From positions 96,770-160,769 of the forward strand of contig CAILCG010000019.1 of assembly GCA_903832665.1 (NCBI GenBank): a DNA stretch of 64,000 nt. The letters run 5' to 3'. Origin of the DNA: an uncultured Methanomicrobiales archaeon (GTDB taxonomy: Archaea; Halobacteriota; Methanomicrobia; Methanomicrobiales; Methanospirillaceae). Of this stretch, positions 48,403-56,976 are shown one piece after another; positions within the stretch are counted from its first letter, which is position 1; the number at the start of each line of letters is the position of its first letter. A program made the position numbers and the translations under genes. A model generated the notes under the pieces. It was given only the letters and a program-made list of their open reading frames with translations. It was not told the DNA's origin and made no database searches.

Positions 48403-48452
48403 TGTTGAACGCTAACTTATGGTAAACCTTGAACAAGACGAGGTGTTTTATG

Positions 48453-50849
48453 ATGACAGAAGATTTCGCAGAAGTTACGGTAAAAGAAGCAACCCATGAC
48501 GACGCCGGGCGTGGCATCGCACGGGTGAGCATCGAAGTGATGAAGAGGCTCGGGCTTGTCTCGGGGGATGTGATCGAGATCCTGGGGAAGAAGAAGGCGG
48601 CCGCCGTGGTCTGGCCGGGTTTTGCCCAGGACTCCGGTTACGCAATCCTCCGGGTGGATGGAAACATCCGGGGAAATGCCGGCACCGGTATTGACGAACG
48701 GGTGAAGATTAAGAAATCCGAAGCGGTCTATGCCAAGAAAGTGGTGATCCAGCCCACCCAGCCGATAAAGCTTGTCGGGGGTGAGCAGTACCTTGCGCGG
48801 GTATTGCGCGGCCGGTCCGTGATGGAAGGCCAGACCGTCCGCGTGGATGTGATCGGCAACCCGATCACGCTCGTGATCACCAAAGTCACCCCCAAGGGAA
48901 TTGCAATCGTCACTGATGAGACCGAGATCGAACTCAAGGAAGAACCCTACAAACCCGAAGACGGCATGAGGGAAGTCTCCGATATTCATTACGAGGATAT
49001 CGGGGGCCTGGGCCGGGAGTTGCAGCTAGTCCGCGAGATGATCGAGCTTCCTCTGCGGCATCCCGAGATCTTTGAGCGCCTGGGTATCCAGCCCCCGAAA
49101 GGAGTACTGCTCTACGGACCGCCCGGTACCGGAAAGACCCTGATTGCAAAGGCAGTCGCCAATGAAGTGGATGCACATTTCATCACCATCTCCGGCCCGG
49201 AGATTGTAAGTGGAACCTATGGTGCAAGCGAGGGGAAACTCCGTGAAGTCTTTGAAGAGGCGCAGGCCAATTCGCCATCGATCATCTTCATAGATGAAGT
49301 CGATTCCATTGCTCCCAAGCGTGAGGATACCAAGGGTGAACTCGAGCGGCGCGTGGTAGCCCAGCTCCTTGCGCTCATGGACGGGCTGAAGGGACGCGGC
49401 CAGGTCATTGTGATCGCCGCAACCAACCTGCCCGACTCCATTGACCCGGCACTCCGCCGGGGAGGCCGGTTTGATCGGGAGATCGAGATCGGTATTCCGG
49501 ACAAGAAAGGGCGCATGGAGATCTTCCAGGTACACACCCGTGGCGTCCCGCTTCATGAGGATGAGAAGAACAAGATCATCGAGGAATACGCCGGTTCAAC
49601 CCACGGATTTGTGGGTGCAGATATTGCCCTGCTGGTCAAGGAAGCCGCCATGCACGCGCTCAGGAAAGTGATCCCCCTCATCAACATCGATGAAGAGATC
49701 CCCAACGAAGTATTGGATGCGCTCCGGGTGACCCATGACGACTTTGCCGAAGCACGGAAGCACGTGGAGCCCTCGGCCATGCGCGAGGTTCTTGTCGAGG
49801 TCCCCGACATCACCTGGAAGCAGGTCGGGGGACTGGAAGAGACCAAGCAGGAACTCAAGGAGGCCGTAGAGTGGCCCCTGAAATATCCGGAGGTATTCGA
49901 GCGGCTTCAGACCAAGCCCCCCAAAGGAATTCTTCTCTTTGGTCCTCCCGGGACCGGAAAGACCCTGCTTGCAAAAGCGGTGGCAAACGAGAGCGAATGC
50001 AATTTCATCGCGGTCAAAGGCCCGGAATTGCTCTCGAAATGGGTAGGCGAATCGGAAAAAGGAGTAAGAGAGATCTTCAGGAAAGCCCGCCAGGCATCCC
50101 CATCCATCATCTTCTTCGATGAGATCGATGCCCTGGTCCCCAAACGGGGGAGTTACGAAGGTTCTTCCCATGTGACCGAGAGCGTGGTCTCGCAGATCCT
50201 GACAGAACTTGATGGCATGGAAGAGCTCCGGAATGTCACCATCCTTGCAGCCACCAACCGCCCGGACATGCTGGATGATGCCCTGCTTCGCCCGGGCAGG
50301 CTCGAGCGTCATATCTATGTTCCCGCGCCGGATGAGGAGAGCCGGAAGAAGATCTTTGAAGTTTATCTGGGCGGAGAGATCGAGACCGTCCTGGCAAAAG
50401 ACGTTGATATCGATACCCTGGTGAAAAAGACCGACGGGTATGTTGGCGCGGATATCGAATCGCTCGTCCGGGAAGCGAAGATGGCCGCGATGCGGGAGTT
50501 CATTCTCCTGATGAGTACCCGTAGTGAACCGGAACGGAAAGATGCAATCCAGAATGTCATGGTCACCAAAGCGCACTTCGATGCTGCACTGCTCAATGTG
50601 CGGGGATCGCTGGATCGCGAAGCGATCGAGAGTTCGGAACGGCAGTCCTGGCAGATGCTCTATAACGAAGAGCAGCGCACACTCCTGAAGAACGCTTCAG
50701 CAGCACTGGAGCGTGCAGGAACCATTCTTAAAAATGCAGACAATTCCGCAACCGACGCGCTCCGCAAGGCCATCTACCGTGGCAAAAAGGATTTTACCGA
50801 GATCAAAAAACTTACCGGCACTGTTGAAAAGATCAAACCGGCAAAATAA
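48453..50849 (+). CDS. Cdc48/VAT-type AAA ATPase
   Basis: A hexameric unfoldase that extracts and unfolds proteins, feeding the proteasome in archaea. The N-domain (residues 1-180: [20 protein letters not shown], double-psi barrel) precedes two AAA modules with Walker [18 protein letters not shown] (about 223) and [17 protein letters not shown] (about 497), Walker [13 protein letters not shown] and [12 protein letters not shown], and arginine-finger regions [13 protein letters not shown] and [12 protein letters not shown]. The ORF track starts at TTG 48429; ATG 48450 or 48453 follow AGGTG and fit family N-termini. The C-terminus lacks an obvious HbYX proteasome motif. Confidence 0.96.
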   Translation: MTEDFAEVTVKEATHDDAGRGIARVSIEVMKRLGLVSGDVIEILGKKKAAAVVWPGFAQDSGYAILRVDGNIRGNAGTGIDERVKIKKSEAVYAKKVVIQPTQPIKLVGGEQYLARVLRGRSVMEGQTVRVDVIGNPITLVITKVTPKGIAIVTDETEIELKEEPYKPEDGMREVSDIHYEDIGGLGRELQLVREMIELPLRHPEIFERLGIQPPKGVLLYGPPGTGKTLIAKAVANEVDAHFITISGPEIVSGTYGASEGKLREVFEEAQANSPSIIFIDEVDSIAPKREDTKGELERRVVAQLLALMDGLKGRGQVIVIAATNLPDSIDPALRRGGRFDREIEIGIPDKKGRMEIFQVHTRGVPLHEDEKNKIIEEYAGSTHGFVGADIALLVKEAAMHALRKVIPLINIDEEIPNEVLDALRVTHDDFAEARKHVEPSAMREVLVEVPDITWKQVGGLEETKQELKEAVEWPLKYPEVFERLQTKPPKGILLFGPPGTGKTLLAKAVANESECNFIAVKGPELLSKWVGESEKGVREIFRKARQASPSIIFFDEIDALVPKRGSYEGSSHVTESVVSQILTELDGMEELRNVTILAATNRPDMLDDALLRPGRLERHIYVPAPDEESRKKIFEVYLGGEIETVLAKDVDIDTLVKKTDGYVGADIESLVREAKMAAMREFILLMSTRSEPERKDAIQNVMVTKAHFDAALLNVRGSLDREAIESSERQSWQMLYNEEQRTLLKNASAALERAGTILKNADNSATDALRKAIYRGKKDFTEIKKLTGTVEKIKPAK

Positions 50850-51120
50850 TTTTTTTAAAAACCCGGGAAAATTATCGCTGAACCTGTGCAGGAATTATTC
50901 CCGCAGGATTGGTCGTATTACCCCCATTTCCCCCCGATTGTCTCCATCTTCTGGTAATTCCGGCAGGGATGGTGGTTTTTTTGATCCTCAGAAATACTTT
51001 GCTTACGGATAATAATCCTGATAAACCACGGAATCAAACGACTACACAAAGAGTCCGGCAATCCGGAGGATAATTCAGATGGTTTATCCCACTTTGGTGT
51101 AGGGGAAAGGAAGTAACAAC

Positions 51121-52041
51121 ATGATACTCAAAGATTTCCTTGTCAATGCAGGAACCGAAAAAAACCTGATGGAGCTCATTCTCTTTTTGGGCGAACAGGC
51201 TCAACAGGTGAAGAAAGGATTTTTCTGTTCGATCAGGAAAATCCCGGCCGATGAAACGACCAAAAATATGTACGGCGAAGAGCAGATGGCTCTTGACATG
51301 TACGCGGATAATGTATTCATCTCCGGCTTGCAGGAGTCGCGCCTGGTCCGGTACATCGCCACGGAAGAGCAACACCGGATCATTGAGGTCAAAAATCCAA
51401 AAAACGACTTCGGGGTTGTCATCGACCCTCTTGACGGATCCTCGCTCATTGACGTAAATCTCTGCACGGGTTCCATCATTGGTATCTATCCCGGTCATGT
51501 CCTTGAAAAGGGTGCAACGATGATCGGTGCCGTATACATCCTGTACGGACCTCTCACCACCCTGACCTTTACTGCTGGCAACGGTGTTCATGAATTTGTT
51601 CTGGATGAATCGGGTGATTTTTTCCTGCGGCACCGGGACCTGAAAATTCCCGAAGGGAAGATCTACGCGCCTGGTGCCCTGAGGAGAGATTACTCTCCGG
51701 CTCATGCCCGGTGGATCGAGAATCTCGAACATACCGGGTACAAGCTTCGTTTCAGCGGTTGCTTTGTCGCAGATGTTCACCAGATCCTTCATAAGGGTGG
51801 AGTTTTTACGTATCCCGGTTTCAAGGGACGGGAACGGGGAAAACTGAGATTATTGTATGAAGCCAACCCGATGGGTAAGATCATCTGCGAAGCCGGGGGG
51901 GCGATCAGCAATGGCAGGGGCAATATCATGGATATAAAACCGACGGGAATCGATGACGTCACCCCCATCTATGTTGGCGGGAAAGAAGAGATACGGCTCA
52001 TTGAAACGTTTATGCGTGATGAGTGCGGTAAAAAGGAGTGA
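51121..52041 (+). CDS. Fructose-1,6-bisphosphatase, class I
   Basis: It hydrolyses fructose-1,6-bisphosphate in gluconeogenesis. [12 protein letters not shown] and [24 protein letters not shown] carry the metal ligands, followed by [10 protein letters not shown] and [25 protein letters not shown] and [17 protein letters not shown] in the sugar-binding half. 306 residues is usual for class I. AAGGAAGTAACAAC precedes the ATG. The stop lies within the AAGGAGTGA ribosome site of the aldolase gene, a two-gene operon. Most archaea use a different bifunctional aldolase/phosphatase, so this bacterial-type pair is notable. Confidence 0.93.
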   Translation: MILKDFLVNAGTEKNLMELILFLGEQAQQVKKGFFCSIRKIPADETTKNMYGEEQMALDMYADNVFISGLQESRLVRYIATEEQHRIIEVKNPKNDFGVVIDPLDGSSLIDVNLCTGSIIGIYPGHVLEKGATMIGAVYILYGPLTTLTFTAGNGVHEFVLDESGDFFLRHRDLKIPEGKIYAPGALRRDYSPAHARWIENLEHTGYKLRFSGCFVADVHQILHKGGVFTYPGFKGRERGKLRLLYEANPMGKIICEAGGAISNGRGNIMDIKPTGIDDVTPIYVGGKEEIRLIETFMRDECGKKE

Positions 52042-52047
52042 AGTGTT

Positions 52048-53190
52048 ATGCAGCAGAACACATTTGGTCCAATCTCCGGTTCAACCATCCTGGGGGGCAT
52101 CTCCGGAAAAAAAGCGATCATCATGGCGGCAAATATCCGGATTGCCACCGTGGCACAGGGAATTTTCCAGGCTGCAAAAGATACCGATTCCGCGGTATTT
52201 ATGGAACTTGCCCGGTCTGAATGCGACTTGAAAGGCGGTTATACCGGTTTTACCCCTAAAACATTCTCAGAAAAAATGAACGAGGCGGCAAAAGCCACGC
52301 AGTGCGTCATCTGGGCACTCCACGCGGATCATATCTCAATAAAGACCGGTTCGCCCGAAGAGATGGAAGGGACCAGGCAGTTGATCGATGCACAGATAGC
52401 TGCCGGGTATACATCGTTTGCCATTGACGCCTCCCATCTCTTCAATTTCGAAGGAAAAAATGTCCGGGAAGAACTCGAGAAGAACATTATTGCTACAACC
52501 GATCTCGCCCGCCACATCAAGAGCGGGATGAAAGGAAAGGCATTCGGCCTTGAAGTGGAGGTCGGGGAGATCGGCAGGAAAGATGGGGAGGGCCTGATCC
52601 TCACCAAACCCCAGGAAGCGGTAGAATTCATCAAAGCCCTGCAGGAAAATGACGTATTTCCGCAGGTGATTGCGATTGCCAACGGGAGCACCCACGGTCA
52701 CACCTATGATGCGTCCGGAAATGTTGTCGAACAACTCTCGATCGATATCCCCCAGACGCGGGCCGTTGCCCAGGCACTGCGGGACAATCACCTGCATGTC
52801 GGTATTGCCCAGCACGGGATCACCGGCACGCCCCGCGATCTCATCAACCAGCATTTCCCGAAAGGCGATATCATAAAGGGAAATGTCGGGACGTTCTGGC
52901 AGGACGTGGTCTTTGATATCTTTAAAGTGTACGAACCAGCGCTCTACCAGGAGATTCAGGAATGGACCCTCGAGAAATACCGCCCATTAAATCCTGGCAA
53001 GAAGGACAAGCAGGTCTTTGACGGGAACTGCAAGATGGCCATCAAGGAATTTTTCAAACAGATCTATTCGGTCGACGAACGTACAAACGATGCGATCCGG
53101 GCAATGGCATATGCCGAGAGCCTTATCTTTTTCCGGTCATTCAGCTCCTATGGTACCGCTTCTCTCGTGAGAGCGTCTATGAAGAAATAA
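52048..53190 (+). CDS. Fructose-bisphosphate aldolase, class II type
   Basis: A 380-residue zinc aldolase joining DHAP and GAP to fructose-1,6-bisphosphate. Features are ALHADHISIK (zinc histidine and catalytic aspartate region), YTSFAIDASHLF, FGLEVEVGEIG, IANGSTHGHTYD and QHGITGTPRDLI, matching the long class II group. AAGGAGTGAAGTGTT precedes the ATG and the gene is coupled to the class I phosphatase. Together they complete the upper gluconeogenic path to hexose phosphates used by the glycogen cluster. Confidence 0.9.
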   Translation: MQQNTFGPISGSTILGGISGKKAIIMAANIRIATVAQGIFQAAKDTDSAVFMELARSECDLKGGYTGFTPKTFSEKMNEAAKATQCVIWALHADHISIKTGSPEEMEGTRQLIDAQIAAGYTSFAIDASHLFNFEGKNVREELEKNIIATTDLARHIKSGMKGKAFGLEVEVGEIGRKDGEGLILTKPQEAVEFIKALQENDVFPQVIAIANGSTHGHTYDASGNVVEQLSIDIPQTRAVAQALRDNHLHVGIAQHGITGTPRDLINQHFPKGDIIKGNVGTFWQDVVFDIFKVYEPALYQEIQEWTLEKYRPLNPGKKDKQVFDGNCKMAIKEFFKQIYSVDERTNDAIRAMAYAESLIFFRSFSSYGTASLVRASMKK

Positions 53191-53409
53191 TGAATTGGAA
53201 AAAGTCACCCATTTTTTGGCCGGGATGACGCCCCCACCCCGTTGATTTTTCAGGAAAATTGCTGCCAGTTCCATAATCCCCCGGGAAACTTTTAGATACT
53301 TTTGCGGAGTTGGGTAAAAACCGGTATTTTTTATTCACATTTCATCAGATCCTTTAAAAAAGGGTGTAATGAGCAAGCTTTAAGTATCTTACATCCCAAA
53401 TTAGGGCAG

Positions 53410-53646
53410 ATGGTTAACGGAATTGTTTTGCCGATAAAGAAAGTGTTTGCGCTTGTGGATTCAAAAATATCCGTCGAGATCAAAGACGAAGGCCGGAAAT
53501 TGCAGGGTCGTCTCGTTGCCGTGGATGAGTATCTCAATATCCACATGGACGAGACGATCGAGTTTGTAGATAACCAGCGGGGCAGGAGCCTGGGAACCGT
53601 AGTCATCCGGGGCAACAATATCCTGACCATCGCGCCGGTTATCTGA
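53410..53646 (+). CDS. LSm (Sm-like) RNA-binding protein
   Basis: A 78-residue Sm-fold protein: KKVFALVDSKISVEIKDEGRKLQGRLVAVDEYLNIHMDETIEFVDN (Sm1) and RSLGTVVIRGNNILTIAP (Sm2, with the RG motif). Archaeal LSm proteins form heptameric rings binding U-rich RNA. The track's 114-residue ORF includes an unlikely N-terminal extension; MVNGIVLP at 53410 is the proper start. It ends one base before the next gene, so the two are co-translated. Confidence 0.9.
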   Translation: MVNGIVLPIKKVFALVDSKISVEIKDEGRKLQGRLVAVDEYLNIHMDETIEFVDNQRGRSLGTVVIRGNNILTIAPVI

Positions 53647-53647
53647 G

Positions 53648-54010
53648 ATGATCGAAGGTGGAATTGTGGACGATCCTGTTGATGAAGCATTAAAACTGAT
53701 CCAGTCAAAACCTGAAGGCGTTCTTCAGAGCGAGCTCTGGAAAGAGCTGGGTGTTGATAGCCGGAAGTGTTCGCGCATTGTCAAGAAACTTGATGACAGC
53801 GAACTCATCGACCGGATCGAATTCAAAAAAGACGGGATCAAGACATACCTCCTCAAAGCTCGGCAGATGCCGGTCAATCCCAGCGACCTTCTGGCGGGCG
53901 ATGAATTAATCCCCTGTATCGGCTGCGAGCTGGAGTGCGTTGTTGAAGAGTGCCACCCGCTCATGGACTGGATGTACCAGCTGGCAATTGTCGAACACAC
54001 TGAGGAATAA
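53648..54010 (+). CDS. Winged-helix protein with C-terminal cysteine cluster
   Basis: A 120-residue protein. Residues 10-70 form a winged helix (DEALKLIQSKPEGVLQSELWKELGVDSRKCSRIVKKLDDSELIDRIEFKKDGIKTYLLKA). The C-terminal part has CIGCELECVVEEC (C-x2-C-x3-C-x4-C), a possible iron-sulfur or zinc site. The combination recalls the beta subunit of the archaeal transcription factor TFE (RPC39/RPC34-like), but I cannot confirm this; a Lrp/MarR-like regulator is the alternative. It starts one base after the LSm stop, tying it to RNA metabolism genes. Confidence 0.68.
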   Translation: MIEGGIVDDPVDEALKLIQSKPEGVLQSELWKELGVDSRKCSRIVKKLDDSELIDRIEFKKDGIKTYLLKARQMPVNPSDLLAGDELIPCIGCELECVVEECHPLMDWMYQLAIVEHTEE

Positions 54011-54098
54011 TTCTCTTCAGCCAATCTGCTTTTTTACCCGGGTGAGTGTTTGGACCGGCAGAACAGAGCAGGAACAAAACCGTTTTTGTGATTGTATC

Positions 54099-54602
54099 AT
54101 GGACAAATACAGAACTTCACTGATCTTCCAGTGCCTGATCTTTCTGATCCCCCTTAACTTCTATATGTGGGGCGACTGGCTGCTGGTCAACGTGCAATGG
54201 GCGCTTTTCCGGTTCCAGGAGTCGGGGTATGGCGACAGCCTGATTCTGGGCTACAAGGATCCCCTCTATATCTGGCTCGGCCAGAATACCGGGCTCTTCA
54301 ATATCGCCGCTTCCGGCCTGTGGACAATCGGGACGATCATACTTCTCCTCGGTCTCGCCCTGACGATATTTGCCATATATTCCGGAGAAGAGATTACCCT
54401 GCTCCGGCAGGCATCGCTCTTTACCATCGGCGGTGGCATTGCGCTGGGGTTGTCTGCCCTGTGTCGTTTCAATGGCGGGTTTGCCATACCGATCGGGGTC
54501 CCGATCATTCTCATCATCGGGTGGTGGATGTACCGGAATTCCAGTGAAGAAGAGGATGAGGCGGAACCGGTGCATGAGACCGGGGAAGTCTCCGGCTCCT
54601 GA
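54099..54602 (+). CDS. Integral membrane protein, unknown function
   Basis: A 167-residue protein with four hydrophobic segments: SLIFQCLIFLIPLNFYMWGDW, FNIAASGLWTIGTIILLLGLALTIFAIYS, SLFTIGGGIALGLSALC and FAIPIGVPIILIIGWWMY, followed by an acidic tail (NSSEEEDEAEPVHETGEVSGS). The track's N-terminal 53 residues are out of character; the ATG at 54099 (MDKYRTS) is the likely start. No family recognised. Confidence 0.68.
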   Translation: MDKYRTSLIFQCLIFLIPLNFYMWGDWLLVNVQWALFRFQESGYGDSLILGYKDPLYIWLGQNTGLFNIAASGLWTIGTIILLLGLALTIFAIYSGEEITLLRQASLFTIGGGIALGLSALCRFNGGFAIPIGVPIILIIGWWMYRNSSEEEDEAEPVHETGEVSGS

Positions 54603-54751
54603 AAAATCCCGTTGACCGTTTTTTACTTTCATCACCTCCCTTGGCATCTTCCGGATTTTTCACCGGTGGCTGAATTCTCAACAAGTATTTATCATTCAGC
54701 CATCCACCTCTTAGTAGTGAATTCAACGCAATCTCCGCCGGGAGACCCCCG

Positions 54752-56431
54752 ATGATATCTGTTTTGTTTGTCGATGACGCGAGCGATCTTTTCGCACAGG
54801 TCCGCTCGTTTTTGGAAAAGACCGGCGAGATTAAGATCGACAATGCCCATTCCTTAAAGCAGGCTGTTGAGAAACTCAAGGGGCGCAATTATGATGTTGT
54901 GGTTGCGTACGAGCAGCAGCCCGATGTAAACGGCATTGAGTTTGTCTCGGATATGAACGGGATCGAGTTTACCAAGTATCTCAAGTCCGTGGGAAATGTC
55001 ACGCCGGTGATTCTGCTCGGCCGGCGGGGTCCCGGTAAGATTGCGGTCATGGAGGTTGCCAACGGGACCGAGATCACGTTTCCCCGGAGCGGGGATATCC
55101 GCCCGCAGGTCTTTGAGATGGTCAACCTGATCAAACAGACCCTGCTGCGGAAGAGATCCGAGCGCGAGATCAAGGCCCAGAATGAGCAACTCTCTGCGAT
55201 CCTTGCCGCAACCCCGCTGGGGATCTTCCAGGCCCGCAATGGCATCATCGAATGGGTGAACCCCCGGTTCCCAGCGATGCTCGGGTACGAGGAATCCCAG
55301 ATGGTGGGAAAAGATCTCCGGATATTCCTCTCAGCTCCCGAAGAGTACGATCTCCTTTTCCGCGAGCTGCAAGTTAAGCGCGATACCCTGGGGGTATCCC
55401 ATACGAGCTGGCGGTTTGTGAAGCGCGACAAGAAGATCATCGCCTGCCAGCTCCAGCTCCTGCCGCTCGATCCCCGCGATACCAGCAAGGGCGGGACCTT
55501 TGTGGTGACCGATATTTCAGAGAAGCAGAAGATTGCCGATGCCCTCAAGGAGAGCGAGGCAAAGTACCGGGAGATCGTGCAGAATACCCAGAGCATCATC
55601 ATACGGATGGATATGCAGGGCACGATCACGTTCTTCAACCACTATGCCCTCACGTTCTTTGATTACACCAGCGACGAAGTGATCGGGAAGAACGTGAACA
55701 CCACGATCGTCCCGGCAAAGACCCGTTCCGGAAACGATCTCTCCATGATGGCCGATGACCTGGGCTTCAATGCGGAAGGGTACGCCGTCAACGTGAACGA
55801 GAATGCCCGGCGCAACGGTGACCGGGTCTGGATCGCCTGGATCAACAAAGCCATCCGGGATGACACGGGACATATCGCGGAGATCCTCTGCATTGGTCAC
55901 GATATCACCGACCGGAAACGTGACGGCGTGGTGAGGATCAGCACCGACACCTGGAAAGATCTGGTCATTGCCGACAGCGATGTGAAAGAAGAGGTCTTTG
56001 ACGCGGTTTTTCACATCTGCACGGAGATCTCGATCGAAGGCAGGGAAGGAAAACCGGTCGGCACTACCTTCCTTATCGGCGATACGAAGAACGTGCTGGA
56101 AAACTCCCGCCAGATCATTCTCAATCCCTTTGAAGGGCACAAGGCCGAAGACCGCGTGGTGATGAATCCCGGGCTCAAGGAAAATATCAAGGCGCTCGCC
56201 CAGCTGGACGGTGCGTTCATCATTACGGGGGATGGTTTTGTCGAATCGGTGGGCCGCTATATTACTGTCGATACCAGCAGCGTCAAGCTCCCGCCGGGAA
56301 TGGGCACACGCCATAATTCGGTGGCCGCAATTACGCAGGTAACAAAGACCGTGGGAATTGTAGTCTCCCAGAGCGGCGGGGTGATTACTATCTTCCGGAA
56401 CGGGCAGATCTTAAAGAAGATCACGCTGTAA
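54752..56431 (+). CDS. REC-like/PAS/PAS diadenylate cyclase fusion
   Basis: A 559-residue cytoplasmic signalling protein. Residues 1-125 resemble a response-regulator receiver (ISVLFVDDASDLFAQVRSFLE..VNGIEFTKYLKS), but where the phospho-acceptor Asp is expected (YDVVVAYEQQPD) there is Ala/Tyr, so it is probably a pseudo-receiver. Two PAS domains follow (about 145-265 and 270-400). The C-terminal 155 residues form a DisA_N/DAC domain: GTTFLIGDTKNVLENSRQIILNPFEGHK, the DGA motif LDGAFIITGDG, GTRHNSVAAIT (RHN instead of RHR) and VSQSGGVITIFRNGQ. It should make c-di-AMP from two ATP under PAS control. GGGAGA precedes the ATG. Confidence 0.88.
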   Translation: MISVLFVDDASDLFAQVRSFLEKTGEIKIDNAHSLKQAVEKLKGRNYDVVVAYEQQPDVNGIEFVSDMNGIEFTKYLKSVGNVTPVILLGRRGPGKIAVMEVANGTEITFPRSGDIRPQVFEMVNLIKQTLLRKRSEREIKAQNEQLSAILAATPLGIFQARNGIIEWVNPRFPAMLGYEESQMVGKDLRIFLSAPEEYDLLFRELQVKRDTLGVSHTSWRFVKRDKKIIACQLQLLPLDPRDTSKGGTFVVTDISEKQKIADALKESEAKYREIVQNTQSIIIRMDMQGTITFFNHYALTFFDYTSDEVIGKNVNTTIVPAKTRSGNDLSMMADDLGFNAEGYAVNVNENARRNGDRVWIAWINKAIRDDTGHIAEILCIGHDITDRKRDGVVRISTDTWKDLVIADSDVKEEVFDAVFHICTEISIEGREGKPVGTTFLIGDTKNVLENSRQIILNPFEGHKAEDRVVMNPGLKENIKALAQLDGAFIITGDGFVESVGRYITVDTSSVKLPPGMGTRHNSVAAITQVTKTVGIVVSQSGGVITIFRNGQILKKITL

Positions 56432-56976
56432 TTTTTTAAGGGTAATTTTGCACTTTGATGCTTTGGATTGGTGGGGCGGATAATCAACTCTGAATGTGAT
56501 CAGGTCCACCTCATGCTCTATCTTCCGGCATTACAAGGAATTAGCTTTCTTGTTTCCATGGTTAGTTGAAATCCGTTTTTTCTCTGAATTCGGTTGTGTT
56601 CTCGAATAATTATGATTGTGACCCCCTCTCTCCCCCAGAGGGGAGGCATCCCAAGGGGAGCACCCCCTTGACCCCCATTTTGACAAGGTTTTCCAATACA
56701 TTTCCAAAAGAGTGCTTCCCGTTTTAGAACCGCCGCGGGGGCGCCCCGTCGGGGGCGGCGGCGGTCATCGTATTTAGGGGTATGGGGGCATCAGCCCCCA
56801 TCTTATAACTGACTGATACCAGCGCTACTGTTACGAAATGAGGATGAGTAATTTGTCCGGCTGTCGTGAAATCCAATTCAATCCCAAGATTCGGTTATGT
56901 ACTCGAGTAAATATGATCGTGACCCCCATGTCTGTCCGGGTTTTCTATAAATTTTCCAAAACGTATTGCAATCTCT
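56432..56976. repeat. Gene-free repeat block with an imperfect direct repeat
   Basis: This 545-base gap holds an imperfect direct repeat: 56566-56627 and 56866-56927 share TGAAATCC, ATTCGGTT.TGT.CTCGA.TAA.TATGAT.GTGACCCCC. Similarity resumes at 56685-56710 and 56938-56963 (GGTTTTC.A.A.ATTTTCCAAAA). Between the units sits hairpin repeat copy B and a GC-rich stretch. No ORF is credible. It separates the convergent diadenylate cyclase and acyl-CoA synthetase genes. Confidence 0.6.
56740..56812. repeat. Dispersed hairpin repeat, copy B
   Basis: GGGGGCGGCGGCGGTCATC leads into GGGGTATGGGGGCATCAGCCCCCATC. The stem ATGGGGG/CCCCCAT (56782-56801) is kept while the loop differs from copies A and C (CATCAG against TCTCAA), and only the 5' core of the longer element is present. 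Confidence 0.65.

Noticed and set aside
48146-48449. TPP riboswitch upstream of thiC
   Set aside because: No recognisable thi-box pattern in the divergent gap; only AT-rich promoter sequence.
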